DNA of 64,000 nucleotides from Trogon surrucura. Taxonomy: Eukaryota > Chordata > Aves > Trogoniformes > Trogonidae. A model generated the notes under the pieces. The model was given only the letters and a program-made list of their open reading frames with translations, was not told where the DNA came from and made no database searches. Shown in pieces: positions 1 to 9,724 of this stretch. Positions within the stretch are counted from its first letter, which is position 1. Each line of letters opens with the position of its first letter. The position numbers and the translations under genes are program-made. The stretch lies in NCBI GenBank assembly GCA_020746105.1, contig CM036618.1:112103308-112167307 (forward strand), given 5' to 3'.

Positions 1-838
1 GTTCCATATCTCAAGAAATGCAAGAACAATCTAAGCTTGCTAAGCACATCACAGACATTAGTTGTTCCTCATGATAACACTATATGGTAGGCAATTGTAT
101 TATCTCTACTTTCACAACAGGAAGGTAATTAGATAACTTGTCCAAGGCCAGGTAACTAACGCTTTCAGGAAATGCTTGATCTTTCAGACAGTTTTTCTTG
201 TTCAGTACACCTTCCCAATTCATTTTGAAGTTGAAAATCTTCCCAGATTGAGATGAAGATTGTTAAAATGGTTTCTTTTAGGAAAAACTAAAGGGAAGCA
301 TCCATCAACTAATGGCTGACAACTCATCTGCTAAACGCAGAATGGAGATGTATTTTCTAGTCCTCATCTCTTCAAGTCAAACGATCCAAAACCCTGGGTG
401 TTTAGGAGAGGTTTCTAATCTTTCAATTTGAAACTTCAGCCTAAGAGTCTGAGAAAAACTCAACTGACATAGTGCAGTGAAACACATCTTTTTTTTATAA
501 AAGATTCAACTTCAACAACTCATTAGTGGCAGTGAAAAATTACCAGTTTCAATGCCCCTGTGTTATTAATGCCTCTTTCTGACAAGTACTGTCCCTTTGG
601 GATTTGTTTATGCTGAGCAATAGCCGATACCAGTCTGTAGCTTGAAAGAACTTCTTTCCTTTCCTCCAGAGGCCTAGGTTCACATACGTGCAGATTTGCT
701 GTGCCAGCAGAGCAGCGTTTGAGTTCTGTAAAGACATAAATCTGGGTAAAATAACCACTAACAGAAGAACTGTCTCTAAAATGTTTTTGGAGGACTGTCA
801 ACACTGAAATATGTGCTTCTCTCAGACCTGCCAGCTTC
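1..838. other. Unique A/T-rich DNA, no recognised element
   Basis: No CR1, LTR or RNA-gene signature is visible. A 105-codon minus-strand open frame covers 523-840 and a second frame overlaps it; neither resembles a family I know, and frames of this size can occur by chance. Confidence 0.5.
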
Positions 839-1114
839 ATGGATATGAGTAGGAAGCTGTGGTTTTTAGAGACTAAACAACCAATTTGCGTGGTAATCTA
901 CTACCCTACCATGTTTGGCAAGATATTTGGAACAACAGAACAAGCGGTTGCTGCGTATAGTAAGTTGGACACCGGAAAATTTGGGCCTGTTGCTGTTGGG
1001 CCTGCCAGCTTTGTCAGAGTTGAAGACTGTACATTTCCAATGTACGAGTATGTTTTGGCCTTTGAGAAGAATGGCTGTCATCTGCAGAGCAGAAGCTTAG
1101 GAATATTTGTGTAA
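839..1114 (+). CDS. Unrecognised 91-codon ORF, possible exon
   Basis: The frame opens with ATGGATATG at 839 and runs to TAA at 1112-1114. I do not recognise the product. No signal peptide or membrane segment is obvious; a Gly/Pro/Val stretch (GKFGPVAVGPASF) lies near residues 47-60. The end overlaps the string TGTGTAAGTAAGG, a good match to a splice donor (GTAAGT from 1111), so it could be an exon rather than a complete gene. Against this, a 71-codon minus-strand frame covers 866-1081, no clear acceptor or promoter was seen upstream, and the frame is short. Treat it as a candidate only; chance is the leading alternative. Confidence 0.15.
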   Translation: MDMSRKLWFLETKQPICVVIYYPTMFGKIFGTTEQAVAAYSKLDTGKFGPVAVGPASFVRVEDCTFPMYEYVLAFEKNGCHLQSRSLGIFV

Positions 1115-3337
1115 GTAAGGGAGGGTTAGTAGCACTCGCATTTAGCAGAATTTGCTATATCGTAGCCCTTAAGAAGAGCTTGTGGGCTGGAAGACAATGT
1201 TAAGTTGTTGAGCATGAAGAGGTTTCACAAAGAAGTTGAAACTTGAGAGAGTGAAGCAGACTGTAAGGAGTTTGTAAGTAACCATAATTTGAAAAAAAAT
1301 AAAAACTACTCAACCTTAACGTAATACAAAAGTATCAGTACATATAAAAATATATATAAAATAATATATATATAAAAATAATAAAATGAAAAACTTAGTA
1401 TGAGACTTAAACCACTATTAAGTAATTAACAAAAGGACTATTTTTAGAAACACTGAGTATATTTGGCCTTCATCAACTGCATGCTGCTTCTCTAAAATTA
1501 TTATAAAAATCTGTTAGAGTAACACTCCACTGCTCTCAATTCAAGTAGGCTCAGACAAATCGAGAATGTGGATCTGCATGAACACAAGCAAGAGTCAGAG
1601 CTTAACCAAAACCTCCTGAAAGATCTGCAGAATCTGGAACAAGGTATCACTAAACTGCTGTTGGAAGAGTATGGCAGGTTCTTTTCATGGTCTTATTACA
1701 AAACTCAGAATTCTCAAAACTCATTCCTACGTGCTATGCTGCCTTCATGTGATATTATTCATAGGATCCACCAAATCTTGAGTAACCTATCAGGTCAGTG
1801 TGCTACAGGAAATTACCCAGTATAGGTCAAGGTGCTTACATGTAAGACCAAAGCTGTATTTTGTAACCACCTCACTGAGAAAAATTTGTGATCTATTGTC
1901 CAATTGCTCATGGCAGACAAAATAGCTGGCTATATTGTTCCTATCTGAACAAAATGCTCTCTGAACTTTTGATATGTCAATGACAGCAAAAAAAAAATAC
2001 TGATAGTTTCCTCTCTAGGTAGAAGTTGAATGCCATGTGCCTTCCAAACAAAAAAGAGTGCATAGCAGTAATAAACATTAAAAGCAGACAAAAATACTTG
2101 ATTTAACTTTGAAAGTCAAATGGTGTTAAAATTTCAGTGATGTGTTTTTTCAACATACTTGTACCTGCAGTCCTGGGATGCTTAGAAAAGAATTATCACC
2201 ATCTGGAGTGTTACAGAAGTATAAAGCTGTTGTTTTCACCAAAACTTTAAATGAAATGGTGGCAGCAGATATCCATTTAATCAAATGTATCACTGAGTTC
2301 ATATTTTTGGTAGCAGCAGATGGGTGGCAGTCTGGAAGACTTACCTAGAAAAGGCTCAGGATAGTTCTGAATATTTTCTTAGCATGTAAGCATATGCTGG
2401 AAGTGAGCGAGTTACCACACTTTAGCATGTTACTGCTCATTAGTAGAAACTGTGTTAACTGATCATGTGGAGATTTAGTCCGCCTAATTGCAAAGTATCA
2501 AATACATTAGATTATGGAATTCCCATAACAAGCAGTTTTTAAAGCTGGTCTGAGAGAATGGTTTTCATGCTGTAAGAGGAATAGACTAAGAGCAGTCTGG
2601 TTATCAGTGGTCAGATTTATAATACAATAAATAACAGCAGATTTAATACAATTACTTCTCAGTGTTACTGTTACTTGGGAAGGTTAGAGACCAAAATTAT
2701 CTTCTCCCCGCTGCCACTTAATTATTGTCTGAACTTTACTTTTTTTTCTTCTTTAACGCTAAAAATAAGCGTATAGCAAGGATTTTTTAAAAACTTTCAG
2801 TATCGTCTTCATAATATTCCCTTTTAAGTGTATAATTCCTTTTCTGAAGAAACTAGCTTTTTAGATACCTCAGTGCAAGACTAGACAGGTGCAAAATAAT
2901 TAGTTTGAAAAATCAGACAAGGAAAACTATGTTCATTTTCTAGTAACGTAACAAACTTTATAGACTTATTAATAAAAAAGTTATAAGTATTATGAAAGTT
3001 TTAGTTCCAGAGATTTGTGCCAGCACAAATTCTGATCCTGCAGTTCAAAAGATATAGGTTCACCTCTGTTTCCATGGAGGCCCTCTGATTTTCATACTTC
3101 TATGCATGTTTTTTTCAATGAATACTAAAGCCAGAAATCTGACAAAAATCTGCTTCCTTTGTTGCATATTCTGACTACAAAGCAATGCACAGGATGAACC
3201 TCTGCATGCCACCAACAGTAGTTCCAAATGCCTTACATCAAATTTTCTTAAAGCCTCAGAGGTGCCTCAGAGTCATCTCAGAGATATATTGCGGATTTCA
3301 GAAATACGCCCTACCATTGCAAATAAAAACTTCAATG

Positions 3338-3392
3338 TCCTCTCCTTCTTCTTTCCTTCCCCCTTCCCCTTTCTTCTCCTCTCCTTTTTCCT
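3338..3392 (+). repeat. Pure polypyrimidine tract, about 55 nt
   Basis: Uninterrupted C/T on the plus strand, with TTCC and CCCTT blocks. Such homopurine-homopyrimidine tracts can adopt triplex DNA and are mutable. Nothing ties it to a gene here. Confidence 0.8.
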
Positions 3393-3610
3393 ACCGCTCC
3401 CCTCCCAACTGCACCCCAAATATGTCTGTGCTGATGCTATCAATCACAATCAGCATCAATAGTTTGTCAGGCAGTTCTTCGCAATTTTTACTTATGCTCT
3501 ATAAACTGATGTTGTGCTGTGTTTCGGCTACTAGTAACAGGTCTTTAAGATTTGGTTTTTTGCCACTGGGGACTCCAGTATCATCCTGTTCTTGTATTTT
3601 GGAGGCCTTT

Positions 3611-3642
3611 ACTATCCTGAGATCTTACTATCCTGAGATCTT
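3611..3642 (+). repeat. Perfect tandem duplication, 2 x 16 bp
   Basis: The unit ACTATCCTGAGATCTT occurs twice head to tail without mismatch. This suggests a recent slippage-type duplication. Confidence 0.9.
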
Positions 3643-5935
3643 TGCAGGTTCCTAATTTGGCAGTGTCAAATGATTAATCGGGTTATGTTAAATAGTCAGA
3701 TATTAAGACCAGGTGGCCCTTTCTTATAGATAGCAGTATCATTCAATCCTTCATCTGAAACTGGAGCTTGTATTTCTTAAAAAAAAAGCCACCATAATTA
3801 AACTGCCAAGTACAAATTAAAATCAAGATTTCCATGAAGTACTGCACTACTTCTCTGGAAGGTTTGCAAGAGCAGACACAATGTTGGCCCATCGTTGAGA
3901 AAAACATACAGAAGAGAAAACAGAATGAGAGAGAACTTACAGAGGAAAATTGGCTTCACCAAAGCTAAAATGGAAAAATGCTTCTGGCATATCAAATTAG
4001 GAAATCTTTGAACTGAATTGTTAAAGGAAAACTCTTTGAAAGTCAGCAAGTGCTTCATTCTCTAGGGGTACCTTAGTTTAAAAATTTGATATTATTCACA
4101 ACAACAAAACATAGGGCAGAAATCATTACATTTCTTGTAGGAAGCACCAAAAAACACCATAAAAGCACAATGAAATGAAAATAAGAACAAAGATTGAATG
4201 TACATACACTTCTATATAAATACAAGAATCCAGAAATAAAAGGATAAACTGAAATCCTGGGTTTAGGTCAGGTTGTCACTACACTGGACATGTACAGAAG
4301 TTGGTGAAAAATAAATTATAATCTATGGAATTGCTTAACATTGGGTAGTAAAGCCCTTACAAAAACTTAAGTCAACTATGCCATTGAGGAATGGTTCCAG
4401 AAGATGAAGAAATGAAGAAAGCATGGAGTGAAATAAGCCAAATGTTTGAACTATATCAACAAGCACCATAGTGATTATATGAGTTTGAAGATCCCAGAAT
4501 GATTTAGAGGAGTGTAACAGCTGTAATAAAACAAGAGTATATAGAATTTCTAGTCACCCTCTTAGGATTGTAGCAATGAGTGTAGTGGGCAGAACTCAGA
4601 AGAGCAGAATCTATACTGCTAGCAAGAGGTTTTGATCATTGCCACTAAATTGGCTGCATTTTAAAAGATAGCTTCTCAGAGCAAGAGGCCAAAAGGGAAA
4701 CACGTAATCAGCACATGGGAAGATATTACTACTCTCTGCAAGTGACCAGAAAGTGGTTATATTTAAAATCACAGTAGGAAAGGAAAGAAACCACTACAAT
4801 ATTTCACTTTTGAGAGGGAAATGAGACACCTGGTTGAAATACCTGTCCAAAAGACTGGAACAGTTGCAGCAGCACAATCAGTTAAAGATGCAACAGTGAA
4901 TTTTCAAAGTGTATACTCTACACAAAAAAACTGTGATGGGAGAGTTGGCCAGAAGAGGAGGAAGGATGCAGAGGCAAGGCTTACATCTTTAACAGAAGGG
5001 TAAAGACAGATATTAGAAATAAAAGATCTTTTTATAAAAGATGTGTGGAACTGAAATTAACAATAAAAGGTTTATCAGGAAATAAAACCTTAAATGTAAC
5101 AATTCTTTAACAAGGCAAGGAACAACTTACTAAAAGAAAAAACAAAACAAAACAAACAACCAAAAAACTCCCCAAGCCCCTATGAATAAAACTCATTTTC
5201 CAAATACGTTGATCATTATAGAATTGACAGGTATCAACAAATGGTCAAGGAATGTAATAAGCACTCTTGGAAAGCAAAATGAAAACAGAAAAAGAAGTAA
5301 GAATTATTTGGTAGTTGTTACCGGTGCACTTTAAGGAAGTTGGCATGGATATTTTTAGTGGGAGTGAATCTGAAAAACTTTTAAATTTAAGTGTCAATGG
5401 CAAGAGTTTGAAAGTAGTAACTAGTTATCATTCTGGATAGTATATGCACACAGCTAATAAAATTTTCCTTGACCTATTAACTTTTGTGTGGTTTCTGTTG
5501 CTTTCAAATCAGCCTCAAGACCAGAAGAATAGAGAATAGTAGATGCAGTGTACCTTTTTGTTATGTTGAGGGGGAAGAGAGTCTATTGAAGAGCAATAGA
5601 CCAGAAAATCTGATTCATCTAGTGGATAAATTGGAAGAAAATGTAATGAAAAAGAGAGATATAAGACATATGGAAAAATATGATACAATGAATGTACAGT
5701 CAACATTGCTTTTGCAAGAAAGAAGACATATCTGTGAAATTTTATTAGGCTTCCCTGAACTCACAGTTGGAGAATGGGATAAAGGTGACCTTGCTGCTTT
5801 TAGGAATCAGGATATTCAAAAATGTTTTTGACATTATGTCTCCTTAAATCTCTTGTCTAAACTAAATTAACAGAGGCGAAGACCAACTCCTGAATAACCA
5901 ATTCAAAGACAACTAAAATAGTTGTGTGACATATT

Positions 5936-6317
5936 ATAGAGTCACAGAACGGTTTGGGTTGGAAGAGACCTTAAAGATCATCTAGTTCCAACTCCCCTGC
6001 CATGGGCAGGGACACCTCCCACCAGACCAGGTTGCTCAAAGCCCCATCCAGCCTGTCCTGGAATGCTTCCAGGGATTGAGGCATCCACAGCTTCTCTGGG
6101 CAACCTGATCCAGTGTCTCACCACCCTCATGGTGAAGAACTTCTTAATGTCTAATCTAAATCTACTCTCTTTCAATATGAAACCATTATCTCTCATTCTG
6201 TCACTACACGCCCTTGTAAGCAGTCCCTCCCCAGCTTTCCTGTAGCCGCTTTCAGGTGCTGGAAGGCCGTTACAAGGTCTTTCTGGAGCCTTCTCTTCTC
6301 CAGGCTGAACAATCCCT
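5936..6317 (-). mobile_element. CR1 LINE, 5'-truncated 3' fragment
   Basis: In minus orientation this holds the C-terminal end of CR1 ORF2 and the 3' UTR. The conserved ORF2-tail residues W-x-RLPREAVDA are visible, followed by the typical GATGATCTTTAAGGTC 3' UTR. The CR1 3' end is near 5936 and the 5' truncation near 6317, where similarity to the [14 protein letters not shown] coding sequence stops. The ORF2 remnant is broken near its end, which reads into non-CR1-like residues. It is an inactive copy of the type left by target-primed reverse transcription. Confidence 0.9.
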
Positions 6318-7773
6318 ATGTGGCTCAAGTTACCGATGAGTCCTAGAAGTACTAGTGAGAAATCATCTCATACTTCTTTACTACGCTATATCTTCCTCAG
6401 TAATTTGAAAGGTGGTATGACAACATTCGACAGTGTTAACTATTATTCCAGGTAAGAAAAATACAAAACTGATTACAAAGTGAAAGGATCTCTTTAGCAC
6501 TAAGTGATGGTGATGAAGCTGATCTGCCATTCCGGTGCTTGCAGCTGTGAAATAAGCTTCACAGGGGGATAGGCAGGAACAACTACATCTACATAAATAC
6601 AGTCATGACCTCTGAATCGAACACTGATTCAAAATGTCTTCATGGATAGTTTCATGAAAAAACATCAGTTTTCACTGATGTCAGAAAGGAAAAATATCTT
6701 ACGAATTATTAGGAAAGAAGCAAAGAAAATGGAAAGCATAATCATTCCACTTTGTTTAAATATGTATGGGTGCACTACTCAGGGTGCACCCATTTCTTGA
6801 ATATTGTGTGCAGTGGGTGTGTGGTAGAATAAGAAGTCCATAAAAGGAAGACAAGATTGAACAAAGATGTGAAATAATTTTCATATGAGGTGAGATTAAG
6901 CAGAGTATGGCTCAGGACAAGGGGTAGGAGAAGGGCATGTGGGGGGACAGTATAATGAATGGTTTGGAAATAAATTATATGGAGATAGTCCATAGAAAAT
7001 GCTTATGCACTATTACTTATAATTTTTCAGGGACTTAGATGAAATCTATCTGAGTGTCACTTCCTTAAAAACTGTCATGCTTTATGACTAAGAATAGGTA
7101 CTAGTGTTTAAATTATGACTGGGATTGTCAGATTTAACCCTAAAGATGGAATCATATCATTCAGTTTCAACCAGTTTCAACTGTAGGTTAGATCTGTAAA
7201 ACCTGAGACTATGAGACATGCCCTGTAATATACTTTTGCGCAAGCTTTTTATTTTTTTATTAGTTCTTCATTACTCTTTTAAACTTTTACCATAATTGCA
7301 TGCTAAAATAAAGATGTACAGTAAAAAAATTTTCCTAGAAAGCCAGAAAATTTTCTATAGGTTTTGTTCTCCTGAAAATAAGATTTCTGTCCTTCAATGT
7401 TTGTAATGTACCTTGTGCATAATAGATAAAAAGAATGAATAAATAAAGTTATGCATTTTTTGGAGTGCTACATTTTGTGACACCATTGTTCAACAAACTT
7501 GACTGAAAGATGATGATTGATGAAAAGAGGAAGATTTCTGAGGTAATAAATTTTTAATTTAATTTTGAGATCATGTGATTTTTAGATTCATAACCAAGGT
7601 TTTATATGATAATAGAACTTTAATCCATAATGATCTGAATTTAACACTCTGCAATTACACATTATATGTGTATGTATGCATTTTATTTTATTTGTATGCA
7701 GATTATTTAACAGTGTATTTCAGTATTTTGTCACAGTGTGACAAGCATATTGAGTTGTCTTCAGTGATAGGTA
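6318..7773. other. Unannotated A/T-rich DNA
   Basis: No repeat or gene was recognised. Short frames at 6775-6993 (minus) and 7575-7796 (plus) look like chance in A/T-rich sequence. Confidence 0.5.
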
Positions 7774-8409
7774 ATCATAGAATCATAGAATCATAGAATG
7801 TTAGGGATTGGAAGGGACCTCGAAAGATCATCAAGTCCAATCCCCCTGCCAGAGCAGGAATGCCTAGACTATGCCACACAGGAACGTGTCCAGGCAGGTC
7901 TTGAATGTCTCCAGAGGAGGAGACTCCACAGCCTCTCTGGGCAGCCTGTTCCAGTGTTCCGTCACCCTCACTGAGAAGAAGTTTCTTCTCGAGTTTAAGC
8001 GGAACCTCTTATGTTCCAGTTTCAGCCCATTACCCCTTGTCCTATCAGTGGTTGTCACCAACAAGAGCCTGGCTCCATCCTTGTGACACTCACCCTTGAT
8101 ATATTTGTAAACATTAATGAGGTCACCCCTCAGCCTCCTCTTCTCCAAACTAAAGAGCCCCAGCTCCCTCAGTCTTTTCTCATAAGGGAGATGCTCCACT
8201 CCCTTCATCATCCTAGTTGCCCTGTGCTGGACTCGCTCCAGCAGTTCCCTGTCTTTCTTGAACTGAGGGGCCCAGAACTGGACACAGTATTCCAGATGGG
8301 GTCTCACCAGGGCAGAGTAGAGGGGAAGGAGAACCTCTCTCGACCTACTAACCACCCCCCTTCTAATACACCCCAGGATGCCATTGGCCTTCCTGGCCAC
8401 AAGGGCACA
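7774..8409 (-). mobile_element. CR1 LINE, 5'-truncated, ORF2 C-terminus open
   Basis: A minus-strand CR1 copy whose 3' end is three ATCATAGA-type repeats at 7774-7800. A 178-codon minus frame (7864-8400) is the C-terminal part of ORF2, downstream of the polymerase active site; visible signatures are [37 protein letters not shown] and HWNRLPRE. It lacks the endonuclease and RT catalytic core. It is very similar to the plus-strand copy at 15989-17103: about eight residue differences over 178 counted by eye. Similarity ends near 8409 after AAGGGCACA. The uninterrupted frame suggests a fairly young copy, but a truncated insertion cannot retrotranspose by itself. Confidence 0.95.
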
Positions 8410-8487
8410 CTATATAGATACTTCTAAATCCAGGAGTGTTAGGTATGGCAGTATATAGCCTGTTGACATAAAGACAGTATAGATTCA

Positions 8488-8592
8488 TGTTGCCTGATCT
8501 AGTTGAGAGGCGTCCCTGCCCATGACAGGGAGGTTGGATTAAATGATCTCTAAGGTCCCTTCCAGCCTAGGCCACTCTATGATTCTATGATT
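8488..8592 (+). mobile_element. CR1-like tail of a tRNA-CR1 SINE, head missing
   Basis: The block TTGCCTGATCTAGTTGAGAG onward to CTATGATTCTATGATT matches the tail of the SINE at 12657-12760 with only a few differences by eye. No tRNA-like A or B box precedes it, so it is either a 5'-truncated SINE or the 3' end of the CR1 family that donated the tail. It lies about 80 bp beyond the 5' breakpoint of the neighbouring minus-strand CR1. Confidence 0.8.
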
Positions 8593-9585
8593 ACCAACTT
8601 CAAAAGATCTACTCTTCTTGAATTACTAATATTATTCTTCTTGTGCCTGTATTTTCTCATGAGTTCTTTTATTCAAAGGCCCAACCCTGCTTAGCTTGTG
8701 AAAGCTGATAAGAATACAGCCTGATGTGTTGTGCGAGCACAAAAGTCTATGGAAATGGTAAACCTGACTTTATTTGAAATGTGGTGCTCAGATGGACTCT
8801 GGAGTCGAGATATTCTTTGTCGAGTTTCAGCCCACAAAAAGATTATGCAGCTGAGCTATAAACTAGTAAAAATAGAATTTGCAGATGAAGTGCTGACACA
8901 AGTCTCAGGCATAATAGGATGAGCACTATTGAGCACTTTTATATATATGAATGAGTCTTTCTCTCCTTCACAGTAGCATGCCACGCAATATGCAAATAAC
9001 TTGACTTAATGAACAGCTCCATTTAAAAAAAGAGTTCATGTGGTTAAACACTCGGAGACAGTTATTAATGTTTTAATTTTATGGACTGAACTAGGATGCA
9101 TAAAATTAAATCCAAGAAAATTCTAAAATAATTAGAAAGAAGCCAACTAAACCAAAGTGATCATGTTAGTCTGCTGCTCCTGGGTTAGGATTGCAAATTT
9201 CAGGAAGCCAAAAACAATATATCTTGCAGGGACTAACTAATAAAAACATTCCTACAAAAATATACCTGGATACTCCTGTAATGTGTCAAAATAAATTTAG
9301 TTAAGCTACACAAATCTACTGTAAAGTTCAAGATGACCTAATGGCAGCTTATAGGTATAAGGTATAGGTATACATAGGTAGAACGCTTATAGGTATACAC
9401 TACATATATGTGTATACTCATTATACATAATGAGTATAATTTTAGAGAATCTAAAAGGGGGAAAACCAACAGAGAAGGCTTGAATAAAATACACAAATAC
9501 AACAAATTGAGAGTCTTATTATAGAGCTACTTACATGCTAAATCTAAATACACTAAATAACAATTTTTTTTTTTGCTTAAACCAG
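8593..9585. other. Unannotated DNA upstream of the PHF7-like exon
   Basis: No recognised repeat. The 63-codon plus frame at 8731-8922 does not resemble PHF7/G2E3 exons. A short AT-rich palindrome lies at 9413-9438. Confidence 0.5.
9413..9438. repeat. Near-perfect palindrome, 12-bp arms
   Basis: Arms TATACTCATTAT and ATAATGAGTATA are perfect reverse complements around a 2-nt AC centre. The region just upstream is rich in related TATAGGTATA strings, so local slippage may have built it. Confidence 0.85.
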
Positions 9586-9724
9586 GAGCACAGCCAACAA
9601 TTTGTCTTCACACACCAAGACAGGGAAACCTCCTGTGCTATTTGTCTGGAGCCGGTGAATGACATCTGTCCCACCACATTACAGTATGTCCTGTCATTCA
9701 TGGTTACATCGGGGCTGCTTCCAG
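9586..9724 (+). pseudogene. PHF7/G2E3-like PHD/RING-type zinc-finger exon, frameshifted
   Basis: Seen: a T-rich tract ending GCTTAAACCAG (acceptor AG at 9584-9585), then an open frame beginning EHSQQ and containing CAICLEPVND, then, after a +1 frame change near 9684-9695, CHSWLHRGCFQ ending at CAG|GTATCT, a splice donor. Known: the PHF7 and G2E3 family has an extended-PHD/RING-like finger with a CxICLxPV segment followed by a CxxCxHxWFHRxCIQ segment, and PHF7-like genes are reported to be multiplied in zebra finch. Inferred: this is one exon of a PHF7/G2E3-like copy. Its length is 139 nt; phase-0 boundaries would need a multiple of three, in line with a small indel. An expected cysteine before the second segment also appears lost. 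No neighbouring exons were found within several kb, so it is probably a stranded exon of a dead copy. In the intact protein the domain would bind zinc. Confidence 0.6.

Larger units (their letters stand above)
1115..5935. other. Unannotated intergenic or intronic DNA
   Basis: Mostly A/T-rich unique sequence, with an AT-rich low-complexity patch near 1340-1385 and an A/C-rich patch near 5130-5175. The 156-codon plus frame at 3185-3655 spans a pyrimidine tract and looks like chance. The 115-codon plus frame at 5484-5831 is not recognisable. No RNA gene or mobile element was identified. Confidence 0.5.

Noticed and set aside
3185..3655. 156-codon ORF
   Set aside because: Its middle is a Ser/Pro/Phe-rich translation of a pure pyrimidine tract, and no domain is visible.
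8011..8427. 138-codon plus-strand ORF
   Set aside because: It is antisense to the CR1 ORF2 remnant of the minus strand; the same shadow appears at 16401-16880 in the other copy.
8731..8922. Upstream exon of the PHF7-like copy
   Set aside because: No cysteine-rich finger pattern and no convincing similarity to family exons.
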